From a virus, in IMG/VR virus record IMGVR_UViG_3300017730_000076, positions 1 through 24,926 of that record: a DNA stretch of 24,926 nucleotides. One strand, written 5' to 3'. Below, one piece after another: positions 15,570 through 23,379 of the stretch. Under the pieces are notes generated by a model. It worked only from the letters and a program-made list of their open reading frames with translations, made no database searches and had not been told where the DNA came from. Positions within the stretch are counted from its first letter, which is position 1; each line of letters begins with the position of its first letter. The position numbers and the translations under genes were made by a program.

Positions 15570-17204
15570 CTATGCAGTTTGTTGAGCAGGAGGAATAACT
15601 AAATTTACTCCGTATTTAACATTAAAATTTTGAACATCTTCTTGTGAAGTAATGTAAGCAAAGTCTTGTAAAGCCTGTTCACTACTTGCCAATAAAGATA
15701 CAACTTGATCTGTTATTTCAGGAGGTAATCTATCCCTAAGTTCTGCATAAGTTAAATTAAGCACAGGTTTTTCTTGAGTTTCCGTACCACCTGTTGTTAT
15801 TACTTCTGTAGATTCTATATCTTCGAATGTTTCATTGGGGTCTGTACCCATTGCATAACCAATTCGTCCGCCATCCTTAGCTTTAATTTTAGAAAGACTT
15901 TCAATTACTTCTCTAAATTGAGGAACCGTATCTAATAAAATACCTTTATTATCTATAAATGTTCCAAAAAGAGTTTCTGCTTCTGATACTTTTTGTATTA
16001 ATCTCATGTATTTTTTATCTTTAGTTATATCTTTTCCTGTGTAATTTTTTTTATATTCTTCTAATTGTGTTCTGTATTTTACAACATCACTATGTCTTTC
16101 ATCAATTTCAGGTAGGTATTGTTTAATAATTAATCTTTGTGATTTAACATCTGCAGATTCATCCATTGCATTTTTTATAAATGCTGCTTTTATTGTTTCT
16201 GGATCTCTTTTGTCACCATCTTTTATTAAAATCTTAGCTCTATTTTCTAAATTTCTCATTTCGTTAGTAGGTTTAGCTGCATCAGCTGCATATTTCTGTG
16301 CATACTTTTCTTTTTCTTTAGCAGCTTTGTAAGCAGTTAATGTAACAGCTTTATCTTCTTTAGCTCTTGATCTTGCAACAGGTAATGCAAGCTCTGTTGC
16401 TTTTTTAACTTTTTCATTAATTCCACCAGGCTCAGTTAAAGCGGCTGCTATAATTAAAGCATTCTCACCTCTAGTTAATTTGTCATTTTTTAACAGCTCA
16501 TTTAAAATTTTCTTTTCGTTTTCAACTTCTTCCATAATATCAGTTGTAAGTTTACCACTATTGTCTCCACCAGGTACGATATCTAATTTTTTCTTTTGTA
16601 ATGCATTAGCTCTAGCTATTTTTTCTGTTTCTGTAGCCATAGTAATTTGATCTCCTGCAGCACTTGTTTCAGAAAAATCTATTTGTTCAGATTTGTTTTT
16701 ATCGGCAATAACTTCTTCTAATGAAATTTGAGTATCCCCACTTGCTAGTTCATTGTACATTTTAATACCATTGTCCATTGCAAATTTTCTTTCTTCAGTA
16801 TTTAAAAATTTACCGTCTCTTGCTTTGGTTGTAACTCTTTCAAACATTTGAGCAAAAATTTCATCTTGAGAAGGACCTTCAACATTAACCATTTCACCAT
16901 CTATTCCATAACCTAAACCTTGCATAGCAGTATCAGTATTTTTTTTATTTATTGTAGGTCTAACATTGCTACTAGCTCCCATAACTTGTGCATCCATAGG
17001 GAAACTTTTCATCATTGGAACAATACCATCACCCATACCCATAGCAGCATTTGCTTTAATTTGATTTAAAGGTATAGGATAAATAGGTGTTTGACCAAAG
17101 TAACCGCTGTTGGCTTGAACTCTAGGTTCTACATGAGACATAATACCCTGTCCTTGAGTACTGCCGCCTTTTCTAAACATTGGTCTTTTAAATACGTTAT
17201 ACAT
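15570..17204 (-). CDS. Virion-associated protein with a DGGRIGY module
   Basis: A 544-aa protein with an unusual N-terminus, MYNVFKRPMFRKGGSTQG, then a Met/Pro/Asn-rich part to about residue 110, a long Lys/Glu/Ala-rich helical middle (about 185-430, including KAAKEKEKYAQKYAADAA), and the module DGGRIGYAMG at 444-453. The C-terminal domain includes LTYAELRDRLPPEITDQVV. It lies between the 291-aa and 1430-aa internal proteins, with a TAATG junction upstream and an 8-base gap downstream. An internal virion or scaffold-like role is likely; I do not recognise a defined family. Confidence 0.75.
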   Translation of the reverse strand: MYNVFKRPMFRKGGSTQGQGIMSHVEPRVQANSGYFGQTPIYPIPLNQIKANAAMGMGDGIVPMMKSFPMDAQVMGASSNVRPTINKKNTDTAMQGLGYGIDGEMVNVEGPSQDEIFAQMFERVTTKARDGKFLNTEERKFAMDNGIKMYNELASGDTQISLEEVIADKNKSEQIDFSETSAAGDQITMATETEKIARANALQKKKLDIVPGGDNSGKLTTDIMEEVENEKKILNELLKNDKLTRGENALIIAAALTEPGGINEKVKKATELALPVARSRAKEDKAVTLTAYKAAKEKEKYAQKYAADAAKPTNEMRNLENRAKILIKDGDKRDPETIKAAFIKNAMDESADVKSQRLIIKQYLPEIDERHSDVVKYRTQLEEYKKNYTGKDITKDKKYMRLIQKVSEAETLFGTFIDNKGILLDTVPQFREVIESLSKIKAKDGGRIGYAMGTDPNETFEDIESTEVITTGGTETQEKPVLNLTYAELRDRLPPEITDQVVSLLASSEQALQDFAYITSQEDVQNFNVKYGVNLVIPPAQQTA

Positions 17205-18079
17205 TATTTACCGAATAAACTTCCTAGACCATATACACTAGCTGCTGTTCCAAGTGCCGTGCTCAATGGTCCTGCTGTTCCTGCTCCACCTGCTCCTGAT
17301 GTAGTTGACATGTAAGCTTGTGGTTGACCTGATAACAATCCACCAGTTATAGAACTTAAGAATTGTAATCTGTTGTATGGTTCATATGCACTTAGTTGAT
17401 TACCTTGTGCAGACGCATCTAGTAATGCTTGTTGGTAACCAAGATCACTGGTACCTGCGCCACCTAATTGTTGAATGTTAGCTTGTGCTAATGATGGTTG
17501 TAATGATGCTAAACCTTTTTGTTGATCAAAAGCTTGATTAGCTAATTGATTAGATTGTGCAAATCCTTGACCTAACATTTGAGCTTGTAATAGAGCTCTA
17601 TCTTGTAAAGTCTGTGCACCGAATTCTGCTTCTTGAACACCTTGTCTAGCTCCACCAAAAGCTCCAGCAGTTAATGCTTTTTGTGAAATTTGGTTTTGTT
17701 GAATAGATCTTTGTTTGTCAAACTCTGCTAATGATGTATCAATAATATCTTGTTGATAAGGTGACATGAAACCTTGGTAGCCTTGTGGCCCTGAATATTG
17801 TGCTGCTTGATCTAAGAAAGGTTGATAACCTGCAACTCCTGTACCTGCACCTACTCCACTAATTTGTCCTTGAGGTCCAAAAGTTAAAGTACCAAGTCCT
17901 GCTTGTGTTGCCGCTTGTTGTTGTGCTTGTTGTGATAATACATTTTGATCTGCAACCGAAGGTGCAAATTTTGTAGTATCGACCGGTTGACCTGTAAGCT
18001 TGGTAGTAAGGTCTAATAATGTTTCACCTGCAGCTTCTAAATAGGGTGCGGGTCGGTTAATTGTAGTGTTCTCAGCCAT
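17204..18079 (-). CDS. Gln/Ala/Gly-rich internal virion protein (gp14-like by context)
   Basis: A 291-aa protein of biased composition. Residues about 48-60 are Gln/Ala-rich (QAQQQAATQ). The central motif SPYQQDIIDTSLAEFDKQR is followed by QNQISQKALTAGAFGGARQG and QEAEFGAQTL, a signature I associate with marine podovirus-like phages. The C-terminus is hydrophobic and Gly/Ala-rich (SGAGGAGTAGPLSTALGTAA, VYGLGSLFGK) and could insert in membranes. By size, helical Gln-rich content and position beside large internal proteins, it may be the small ejection component, analogous to T7 gp14. TAATG junctions connect it to both neighbours. Confidence 0.75.
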   Translation of the reverse strand: MAENTTINRPAPYLEAAGETLLDLTTKLTGQPVDTTKFAPSVADQNVLSQQAQQQAATQAGLGTLTFGPQGQISGVGAGTGVAGYQPFLDQAAQYSGPQGYQGFMSPYQQDIIDTSLAEFDKQRSIQQNQISQKALTAGAFGGARQGVQEAEFGAQTLQDRALLQAQMLGQGFAQSNQLANQAFDQQKGLASLQPSLAQANIQQLGGAGTSDLGYQQALLDASAQGNQLSAYEPYNRLQFLSSITGGLLSGQPQAYMSTTSGAGGAGTAGPLSTALGTAASVYGLGSLFGK

Positions 18080-20562
18080 TATGCTAATGTTCCTCCGTTT
18101 TCTAAATTTTTCATCATGTTGTACATTTTTTGTGCACCTTTATTAATATTGCCGTCACCAGCATTTCTTACAGCATCTGCTGTAAATACAAATTCGTTTT
18201 TGCTTAACATTGCAGGGACATCATCAGCTCTTTCTTTAACACCAACAGGCACAAACCCACCAGTATTTCTGTAATCTAATTCACTAACACCGCCCTGATT
18301 TTTTCTTACAGGAACTTCCATTCCCATGATACCACCTTTTTCTTTCTTTTCAACTTTATCTGATTTTTTAGTTATCCAATTTTTTTTCTTTTTCTTAATC
18401 CATTGTGTAACATCCTCTTCCATAGCATCTTCATCAAATAAACTTCCTAAACCTTCTTCATCTTCGTCATCTGATTTTTTAGTTATCCAATTTTTTTTCT
18501 TTTTTGTAATCCATTTATTAGTACCATCTCCAAACCCTATTCTACCACCATCAGCTTTCATTCCCATAATAGCAATTTCTTTTAATACTGCTGCATCTTT
18601 AGGAAATAAATCTGGACGTTTTAAAATTCCATATAAATTTTTAAATTGTTTATTAGATCCACTTCCTCCACCTAATCTTCTATACAAATATGTTTTTTCT
18701 GCAGAGCTAAATGTAATACCTGCCATCTTCATATCATCATTCTTTGGCTCTTCTTCCATTTCCATATCAACATCTATAGTTGTAATACCTTCACCTTCTT
18801 CAGGTGAACCAAACATTCTGTTTACTCTACCACCTTTAGCATATTTTTTCATTTCTTTATCTATGTCAAATTTAATTTGCATAATCATATCCATGTCATT
18901 TTTTGCTTCAGCTTCTTCAAGAGCTAGCATTAACTGTGTTAACCTACTACTATTTAAAGAAACCATTTTATCATCTTCTAATGTTTCTTCTAATACAGAT
19001 GGTTTATCATCAGGTCTGTAAATAGTGTCTACGTTTAATTCTTCAAACATTGTTTTGTCTTTAGGACTACCAAAGGCAAAACCTATTCTTCCACCGTCTT
19101 TAAAATTTAAAAAATTAGCTTCACCATATTCTTTATTAAAATCTATTTCTCTTTGAATAGCTTTTTTCTGATCTTTAATATATTCATCACCTAATTTATT
19201 ATACATATTACTAGACAATGTTGGATTTTTTTGACCACCAAATGCTACATCTTCCAGTAATTTGTTTGCTTTTTGAACTCCTATTCTAGCATCACCTTCT
19301 TTATCAAAAAATACTTTTTCCATAGTTTCATCAGGAGTAATTTTTTTTAAAAAAGCTGCAGCATCTGGTTCTAATCTTAACATTCCTATTTCATTCATAA
19401 GTTCTGTTGGATTAATAATACCTGCTCTAGCTCTTAAAATAGATTCTTTTATTTTTTCTTTTTGTCTAGCGGATAAATCTGATAACTCTCCATAGTCTAA
19501 AGCTTGAGATAACATTTTTAAATCATCACTTCCAAACATTAAAGTGTTGCCTTTTCCTTTATTTTGAAAACCTTCTAAATCATATTCACCTAATTTTAAA
19601 GTTTCTATGCCTACAAGATTTTCATCTGTACCATCTTTGTAACCTATTCTACCACCGTTTTTTAAACCAAAACTTTCATAAGGTAAGTTCTCTTGATACT
19701 TAGTCATGTAGTCTGCTTTTTCTGCATTGTATAAATCTTCATTAAATTCCTCGTCCGTGAGCCCTGCTTCATCAGCTAAAGCTTTTGCTTCCAAGTAACT
19801 TGGAACAGCAACAATGGCTGCAAGTAATGCAGTCTTATCTAGTACTATATTTCCTGCTGCATTTTCTTTAGTGAATACTGCTTTAAGTGCTTTACCACCC
19901 ATGTCCATAGTTGCATTACCTATAGCACTCATGTCACCTGATTTTAATACGTTAAAGTAATTTTTAAAAATACCATCTGAAGCTTGAGTAGTTGTATTTT
20001 TAATAAATTCTTGATTAGCTAAGTCAGCAAGTCTTTCAGATTCTAGTCCTATTTTTTTAGCTGCATCTTGATTTAAAAATCCTTCTATATTTTGAGGTTC
20101 TGTACCTACTCCTTCAACAGCAGCAACATCTTCTGCTCCGCTTAACATTTTTCCAAAACCTGTTTTATTTCCAAACGGAGAACTAAAACCTCCTTTAAAT
20201 CCTTCAAGGCCTCCTCTAAATGCTCCACCATCTGTAAAAGGGTTCCCTTGAAATCCTGCACCGCCTGCGTATCTTGCTAACTGACCACCACCATAAGTTA
20301 AGGCAGCAGATTTTAATGAGGAACCTATTCTGCCTGTTTGATCAAAGCCACCGATACCAGCCATACCTGCTGCAAGAGCCGGGTTAAACGGCGCTACAAA
20401 AGGTGCAGCTTTAACTGCGATAGCAGATATTTCATTGGGAATTATTTTTCTTACAAATTTTTTAAGTGAACTACCTAGTCCAAATTTCTCTCTGGGTGCA
20501 ACGGTCATTATCCCGCCATTTGCATATAGTTGTCTATTCATTTGCGCTCTTGTTATTGACAT
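18079..20562 (-). CDS. Large modular virion protein with four GGRI/VG modules and a duplicated Lys-rich segment
   Basis: An 827-aa protein. The N-terminus contains ANGGIMTVAPREKFGLGSSL and a basic amphipathic helix (KKFVRKIIPNE), then Gly/Ala-rich hydrophobic sequence to about residue 135. NGGRIGYKDG lies at 302-311, DGGRIGFAFG at 489-498, KGGRVNRMFG at 576-585 and DGGRIGFGDG at 671-680, with acidic helical spacers between. Lys-rich KKKKNWITKKSD occurs twice (residues about 687-698 and 724-735), apparently a recent in-frame duplication. The C-terminal 45 residues, with ADDVPAMLSKNEFVFTADAV and GAQKMYNMMKNLE, form a motif found at the ends of many marine phage tail or internal proteins. A structural/internal role is likely; exact function unknown. 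There is no clear Shine-Dalgarno before ATG 20562. Confidence 0.75.
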   Translation of the reverse strand: MSITRAQMNRQLYANGGIMTVAPREKFGLGSSLKKFVRKIIPNEISAIAVKAAPFVAPFNPALAAGMAGIGGFDQTGRIGSSLKSAALTYGGGQLARYAGGAGFQGNPFTDGGAFRGGLEGFKGGFSSPFGNKTGFGKMLSGAEDVAAVEGVGTEPQNIEGFLNQDAAKKIGLESERLADLANQEFIKNTTTQASDGIFKNYFNVLKSGDMSAIGNATMDMGGKALKAVFTKENAAGNIVLDKTALLAAIVAVPSYLEAKALADEAGLTDEEFNEDLYNAEKADYMTKYQENLPYESFGLKNGGRIGYKDGTDENLVGIETLKLGEYDLEGFQNKGKGNTLMFGSDDLKMLSQALDYGELSDLSARQKEKIKESILRARAGIINPTELMNEIGMLRLEPDAAAFLKKITPDETMEKVFFDKEGDARIGVQKANKLLEDVAFGGQKNPTLSSNMYNKLGDEYIKDQKKAIQREIDFNKEYGEANFLNFKDGGRIGFAFGSPKDKTMFEELNVDTIYRPDDKPSVLEETLEDDKMVSLNSSRLTQLMLALEEAEAKNDMDMIMQIKFDIDKEMKKYAKGGRVNRMFGSPEEGEGITTIDVDMEMEEEPKNDDMKMAGITFSSAEKTYLYRRLGGGSGSNKQFKNLYGILKRPDLFPKDAAVLKEIAIMGMKADGGRIGFGDGTNKWITKKKKNWITKKSDDEDEEGLGSLFDEDAMEEDVTQWIKKKKKNWITKKSDKVEKKEKGGIMGMEVPVRKNQGGVSELDYRNTGGFVPVGVKERADDVPAMLSKNEFVFTADAVRNAGDGNINKGAQKMYNMMKNLENGGTLA
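18358..18504. repeat. Two 36-bp direct repeats 111 bp apart, inside the 827-aa gene
   Basis: Positions 18358-18393 and 18469-18504 are identical (poly-T-rich on the plus strand, with the core TTAGTTATCCAA). After two mismatches, the match continues through TAATCCATT. The 111-base offset equals 37 codons, so the copies are in frame and each encodes KKKKNWITKKSD. This looks like a recent duplication of a basic segment, separated by an acidic stretch. Confidence 0.9.
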
Positions 20563-20626
20563 ATGTGTTTAAAATAAGGCAGGTGTATTTACCTGAATTA
20601 TATAATTTATACTAATTTTACTCCTA
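20563..20626 (-). other. Short non-coding gap with weak hairpin and TATAAT
   Basis: This 64-base gap holds a 5-bp hairpin on the minus strand (CAGGT at 20595-20591, ACCTG at 20584-20580, 6-base loop) followed by CCTTATTTT, a weak terminator candidate. A TATAAT lies just upstream (20602-20597), without a convincing -35. It may be a partial terminator or a small promoter for the 827-aa gene. Confidence 0.3.
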
Positions 20627-20860
20627 TTACAAGTTAGTCTTTGCACCAAATGGAGGTAATTTAACATTGATCTTAACACTTCGTGTTATATCCCCTGGCT
20701 TGGTGTCGGTGTTGGGGTCTTGAAGATCCGTTAAAGCTTCTGCATCTGAGTTATATTCTTTACCTGTTACCTTGTTTTTTAAAAGAACCTCTACTTTAGG
20801 CTTAATAAAAGGCACTCCTTTATCATTAATTACTTCTTCTTCTTGTTCTACAAATGACAT
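20627..20860 (-). CDS. Small conserved hypothetical virion-region protein, 77 aa
   Basis: A 77-aa, acidic, soluble protein: N-terminal MSFVEQEEEVINDKGVPF, then VEVLLKNKVTGKEYNSDAEA, then DPNTDTKPGDITRSVKI and a C-terminal VKLPPFGAKTNL. It resembles a small protein family I associate with marine phage structural clusters, of unknown function. It starts with a TAATG junction to the preceding 114-aa gene and has AGAGGA upstream. It is the last gene before the 64-base gap that precedes the large internal protein genes. Confidence 0.75.
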   Translation of the reverse strand: MSFVEQEEEVINDKGVPFIKPKVEVLLKNKVTGKEYNSDAEALTDLQDPNTDTKPGDITRSVKINVKLPPFGAKTNL

Positions 20861-21204
20861 TATGTATCCTCTCTGTTGATTTCTAATATAGACGCTACTA
20901 CAAACAATCTATCAGCATCTGCTGCTGTTACTTGCAACACTTCATTTTCTTCCATTACCAAAGGTTCTGTTATAAATTGTAGTGTCTCATTGCTTGAAAC
21001 AGCTTTTGTTTTAAATAAAGTAAATTTACTAGCCGAAGCTGGGTTTCCATTAAATAAATCTACCGTTAAAGTACTGCCGCTACCACTATCATCACTAACT
21101 AATAATGATTTTACAATAGCTCTAGAGTTTGAAGGTACTGTATATAAAGTTGTAACTGTATTAGTAGTTAAATCTTTTTTTGAATTTTTATATATATTTG
21201 CCAT
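20860..21204 (-). CDS. Probable small beta-rich virion protein, 114 aa
   Basis: A 114-aa protein whose sequence alternates polar and hydrophobic residues (TTNTVTTLYTVPSNSRAIVK, LLVSDDSGSGSTLTVDLF, EVLQVTAADADRLFVVASIL), as expected for a beta-sandwich. The arrangement of TVP, a strand, then a Gly/Ser turn is common among small capsid- or tail-decorating proteins of marine phages. No catalytic motif is seen. Its ATG directly follows the stop of the 55-aa gene (TAAATG). Virion attachment or decoration is inferred from fold-like pattern and context. Confidence 0.75.
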   Translation of the reverse strand: MANIYKNSKKDLTTNTVTTLYTVPSNSRAIVKSLLVSDDSGSGSTLTVDLFNGNPASASKFTLFKTKAVSSNETLQFITEPLVMEENEVLQVTAADADRLFVVASILEINREDT

Positions 21205-21372
21205 TTACCCTAATCCAAACCAAGTAAATCGTTCTTGGTCTTCTTTTAAATCTCTTAAAAATGTTGAATTTAGTTGTTCTATAACAGAAGTTAATGCTCT
21301 GTTAATTTGTCTTTGATTATCTTCTGTATATTTCTTTTTTGGTTCTGGTAATCTTACTACTACTTTTGTCAT
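21205..21372 (-). CDS. Small conserved 55-aa virion-region protein
   Basis: A short gene from ATG 21372-21370 to TAA 21207-21205, giving a 55-aa protein that begins MTKVVVRLPEPKKKYTEDNQ, continues RQINRALTSVIEQLNSTFL and ends DQERFTWFGLG. The helical core and the terminal WFGLG are a pattern I recognise from small proteins located between tail/stabilisation genes in marine phages. It fits exactly between its neighbours: the start forms TAATG with the 665-aa gene and the stop abuts the next ATG. Function is unknown; a small head-tail or tail component is likely from context. Confidence 0.8.
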   Translation of the reverse strand: MTKVVVRLPEPKKKYTEDNQRQINRALTSVIEQLNSTFLRDLKEDQERFTWFGLG

Positions 21373-23369
21373 TATCTTCTCCCGTCTGGTTGTACATCAA
21401 CTTGAAAAGGACCAAATCTCCATGATTCTCCTGCCCCATCATTTTCTACTCTAAGACTAGCATATCTTCCTCTTGCACGTGTATCTTTTTTAGTAGTACT
21501 AGCGTCTACTGTAAACGGACTTAAGGCTGTTGCTGCACTTGTCTGAGAAGGAAAATTCTTAACTGATATAGTTATTTTAGCATTACCTGTTATTGCTTTA
21601 AAGTTAGGTAAAAATCTACGCATAGATAAAAATTGTTCAGGTGCATCTTGTTGAAGTGCAAAACTATAGGACTCAATAAAAGAAGTTAAAATAGTAGTGG
21701 TTCCATCAGCATTAACTTGATCGGTCCCTGTTTCGTGTTGAAATAATGTAGTAGAACCTAACCCTGTTTCACCAATAACTTGAGGAAAACTTCCTGTAGC
21801 AGAGCTTGTATAAGCTGTTGCAAATGGTTTAGGATACACTAACGAATCAAGCCAAGTAGTTCTAATTGAGTTTGTATTAACACCTGTATACCAATTACCC
21901 ATAGGTAATTCACCAGACTCCCCATAATTAAAAACAACATATCGATTATTAAAACTAGATCCAGAGCTAGGGTAATACCACACTACTTCAGTAAATAAGT
22001 TGTTTATTCCAGCACACACTTGTTGACCTTTGGTAGTATCAAAATCATCATAAACATAATCCTCAACTGAACATGGTAGTGAGTTTACTGTACCATCAAA
22101 TGCAAAAAAACCATTGTTAGACATCCAATATGCAACACCATCAATTTCACAACAAGCATTCTGTCCTATTAATCCACAGTTAGTACCAACCTGTTCAAAG
22201 CCAAATGTAAAAGGCGCACCTACAAATTTCATTGTATACAATGCATTATCTGTCCATATTAAAATATTTTCTTTACCTTTAATAGCACCCATAATTTTTG
22301 TACCATCTTGAAGTCTTTGTGATCCTGCTGTGTTAATTGCAGTAGGTGTGTATTCATTTAATCCTTCTTGAGTAGAAAATCTAATAAACATATCATCTTG
22401 AGTACTATCATCTCCAATAGTAGTTTCGGTTCCACAATGAATAATGTGTCTAGTAGTAGGAGATATTAAAGTTATTCTAGATGCTGTAGGATTACCTAAA
22501 TCAGTTCCGGCTACTAAAGCAGTTACAAAATTAGTTGTTGTAGTAGAAGCTCGAGTTGTAAATGCAGTGCTTGCTCCAACTGACGTATCCCAAGTAAAAG
22601 TTTTACCATTTAAAATAGTTGCGATTAATACTTGTCCAAAATTACTAAATGACCATAACCCAGGTTCTAAGGTAACTGAAGAAGCAGAGGCAGCAATTCC
22701 CCATCCTGTTTGTGAACCACTACTTACAGTTCCTCCATATTGAGGTACACCCCAACCATAACCATAAGTCTGCTCAACTGGACCAATTCTTTCATAAGGT
22801 TTAACTGTCATAGAACCACCTGTTGAAACAACAGCAGTAGCTTGATTTAAAGAATCAATAGTAAAAGTTGTTGTAGTAGGAATAGTCAAAACTTGAAATA
22901 GTTTATCTTCAAAATCAGAAGCATTTAATCCTGTACCACTTGGTAAAGTTACAGCATCTAATTGAATAATATCTCCTACCTCTAAACTATGAACACCACT
23001 TGTAGTTATCGTACAAGTTTTAGCACTCGTACTATTTGTAGCTAGCGTAGCTCCAGAAAAGGTAACAACAACTCCATTATCATCTGATCGATAAGGAGTA
23101 ATATCATAAATTTGACCCTCAAAGTATATAAGTAAAAATTTATCCGTTCCTAATGCAGTATATCTATTTCCTTCAAGATCTACAAAAGCAAATAATTTTC
23201 TTGCTGCACCTACTAAAGTATCAGTTAACAAAGAAGACCAGCCTCCTACTTTTTCAGGAGTTCCATATCTAAATCTAGCATTATCTGAATCTGTCCAACG
23301 AGCTTGAGCGCCAACATTTGTGTCTTGTTTATCTACACCGGGAAATATTTTAATGGTTGTCAGAGCCAT
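21372..23369 (-). CDS. Packaged-DNA stabilisation / tail protein (P22 gp10-like candidate)
   Basis: A 665-aa beta-rich virion protein. The N-terminal signature FPGVDKQDTNVG, ARWTDSDNARFRYGTPEKV and GGWSSL is typical of a widespread phage tail/stabilisation family related by annotation to P22 gp10-type proteins. Further on it has many Thr/Ser-rich strands (TLATNSTSAKTCTITTSG) and repeated Trp/Gly segments such as GLIGQNACCEIDGVAYWMS. Such proteins sit at the head-tail interface and close the channel after packaging, or form the tail tube. The Shine-Dalgarno AGGAG lies 7 bases before ATG 23369. The stop couples to the 55-aa gene (TAATG). Confidence 0.8.
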   Translation of the reverse strand: MALTTIKIFPGVDKQDTNVGAQARWTDSDNARFRYGTPEKVGGWSSLLTDTLVGAARKLFAFVDLEGNRYTALGTDKFLLIYFEGQIYDITPYRSDDNGVVVTFSGATLATNSTSAKTCTITTSGVHSLEVGDIIQLDAVTLPSGTGLNASDFEDKLFQVLTIPTTTTFTIDSLNQATAVVSTGGSMTVKPYERIGPVEQTYGYGWGVPQYGGTVSSGSQTGWGIAASASSVTLEPGLWSFSNFGQVLIATILNGKTFTWDTSVGASTAFTTRASTTTTNFVTALVAGTDLGNPTASRITLISPTTRHIIHCGTETTIGDDSTQDDMFIRFSTQEGLNEYTPTAINTAGSQRLQDGTKIMGAIKGKENILIWTDNALYTMKFVGAPFTFGFEQVGTNCGLIGQNACCEIDGVAYWMSNNGFFAFDGTVNSLPCSVEDYVYDDFDTTKGQQVCAGINNLFTEVVWYYPSSGSSFNNRYVVFNYGESGELPMGNWYTGVNTNSIRTTWLDSLVYPKPFATAYTSSATGSFPQVIGETGLGSTTLFQHETGTDQVNADGTTTILTSFIESYSFALQQDAPEQFLSMRRFLPNFKAITGNAKITISVKNFPSQTSAATALSPFTVDASTTKKDTRARGRYASLRVENDGAGESWRFGPFQVDVQPDGRR

Positions 23370-23379
23370 TATCTAGCTC

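Noticed and set aside
18326-19021. Long plus-strand open frame (231 aa)
   Set aside because: Ser/Phe-rich shadow of the 827-aa gene; its composition is the antisense of Lys/Glu/Asp-rich codons, and no ribosome-binding site or neighbour supports it.
10345-20573. Shared leader AAACACATATG before the genes at 10347 and 20562
   Set aside because: Only two copies, and one lies inside coding sequence (INTYGY); likely chance in an AT-rich genome.
20876-21316. Plus-strand open frame (146 aa) opposite two small virion genes
   Set aside because: Antisense of the well-supported 114-aa and 55-aa genes, with no family pattern.
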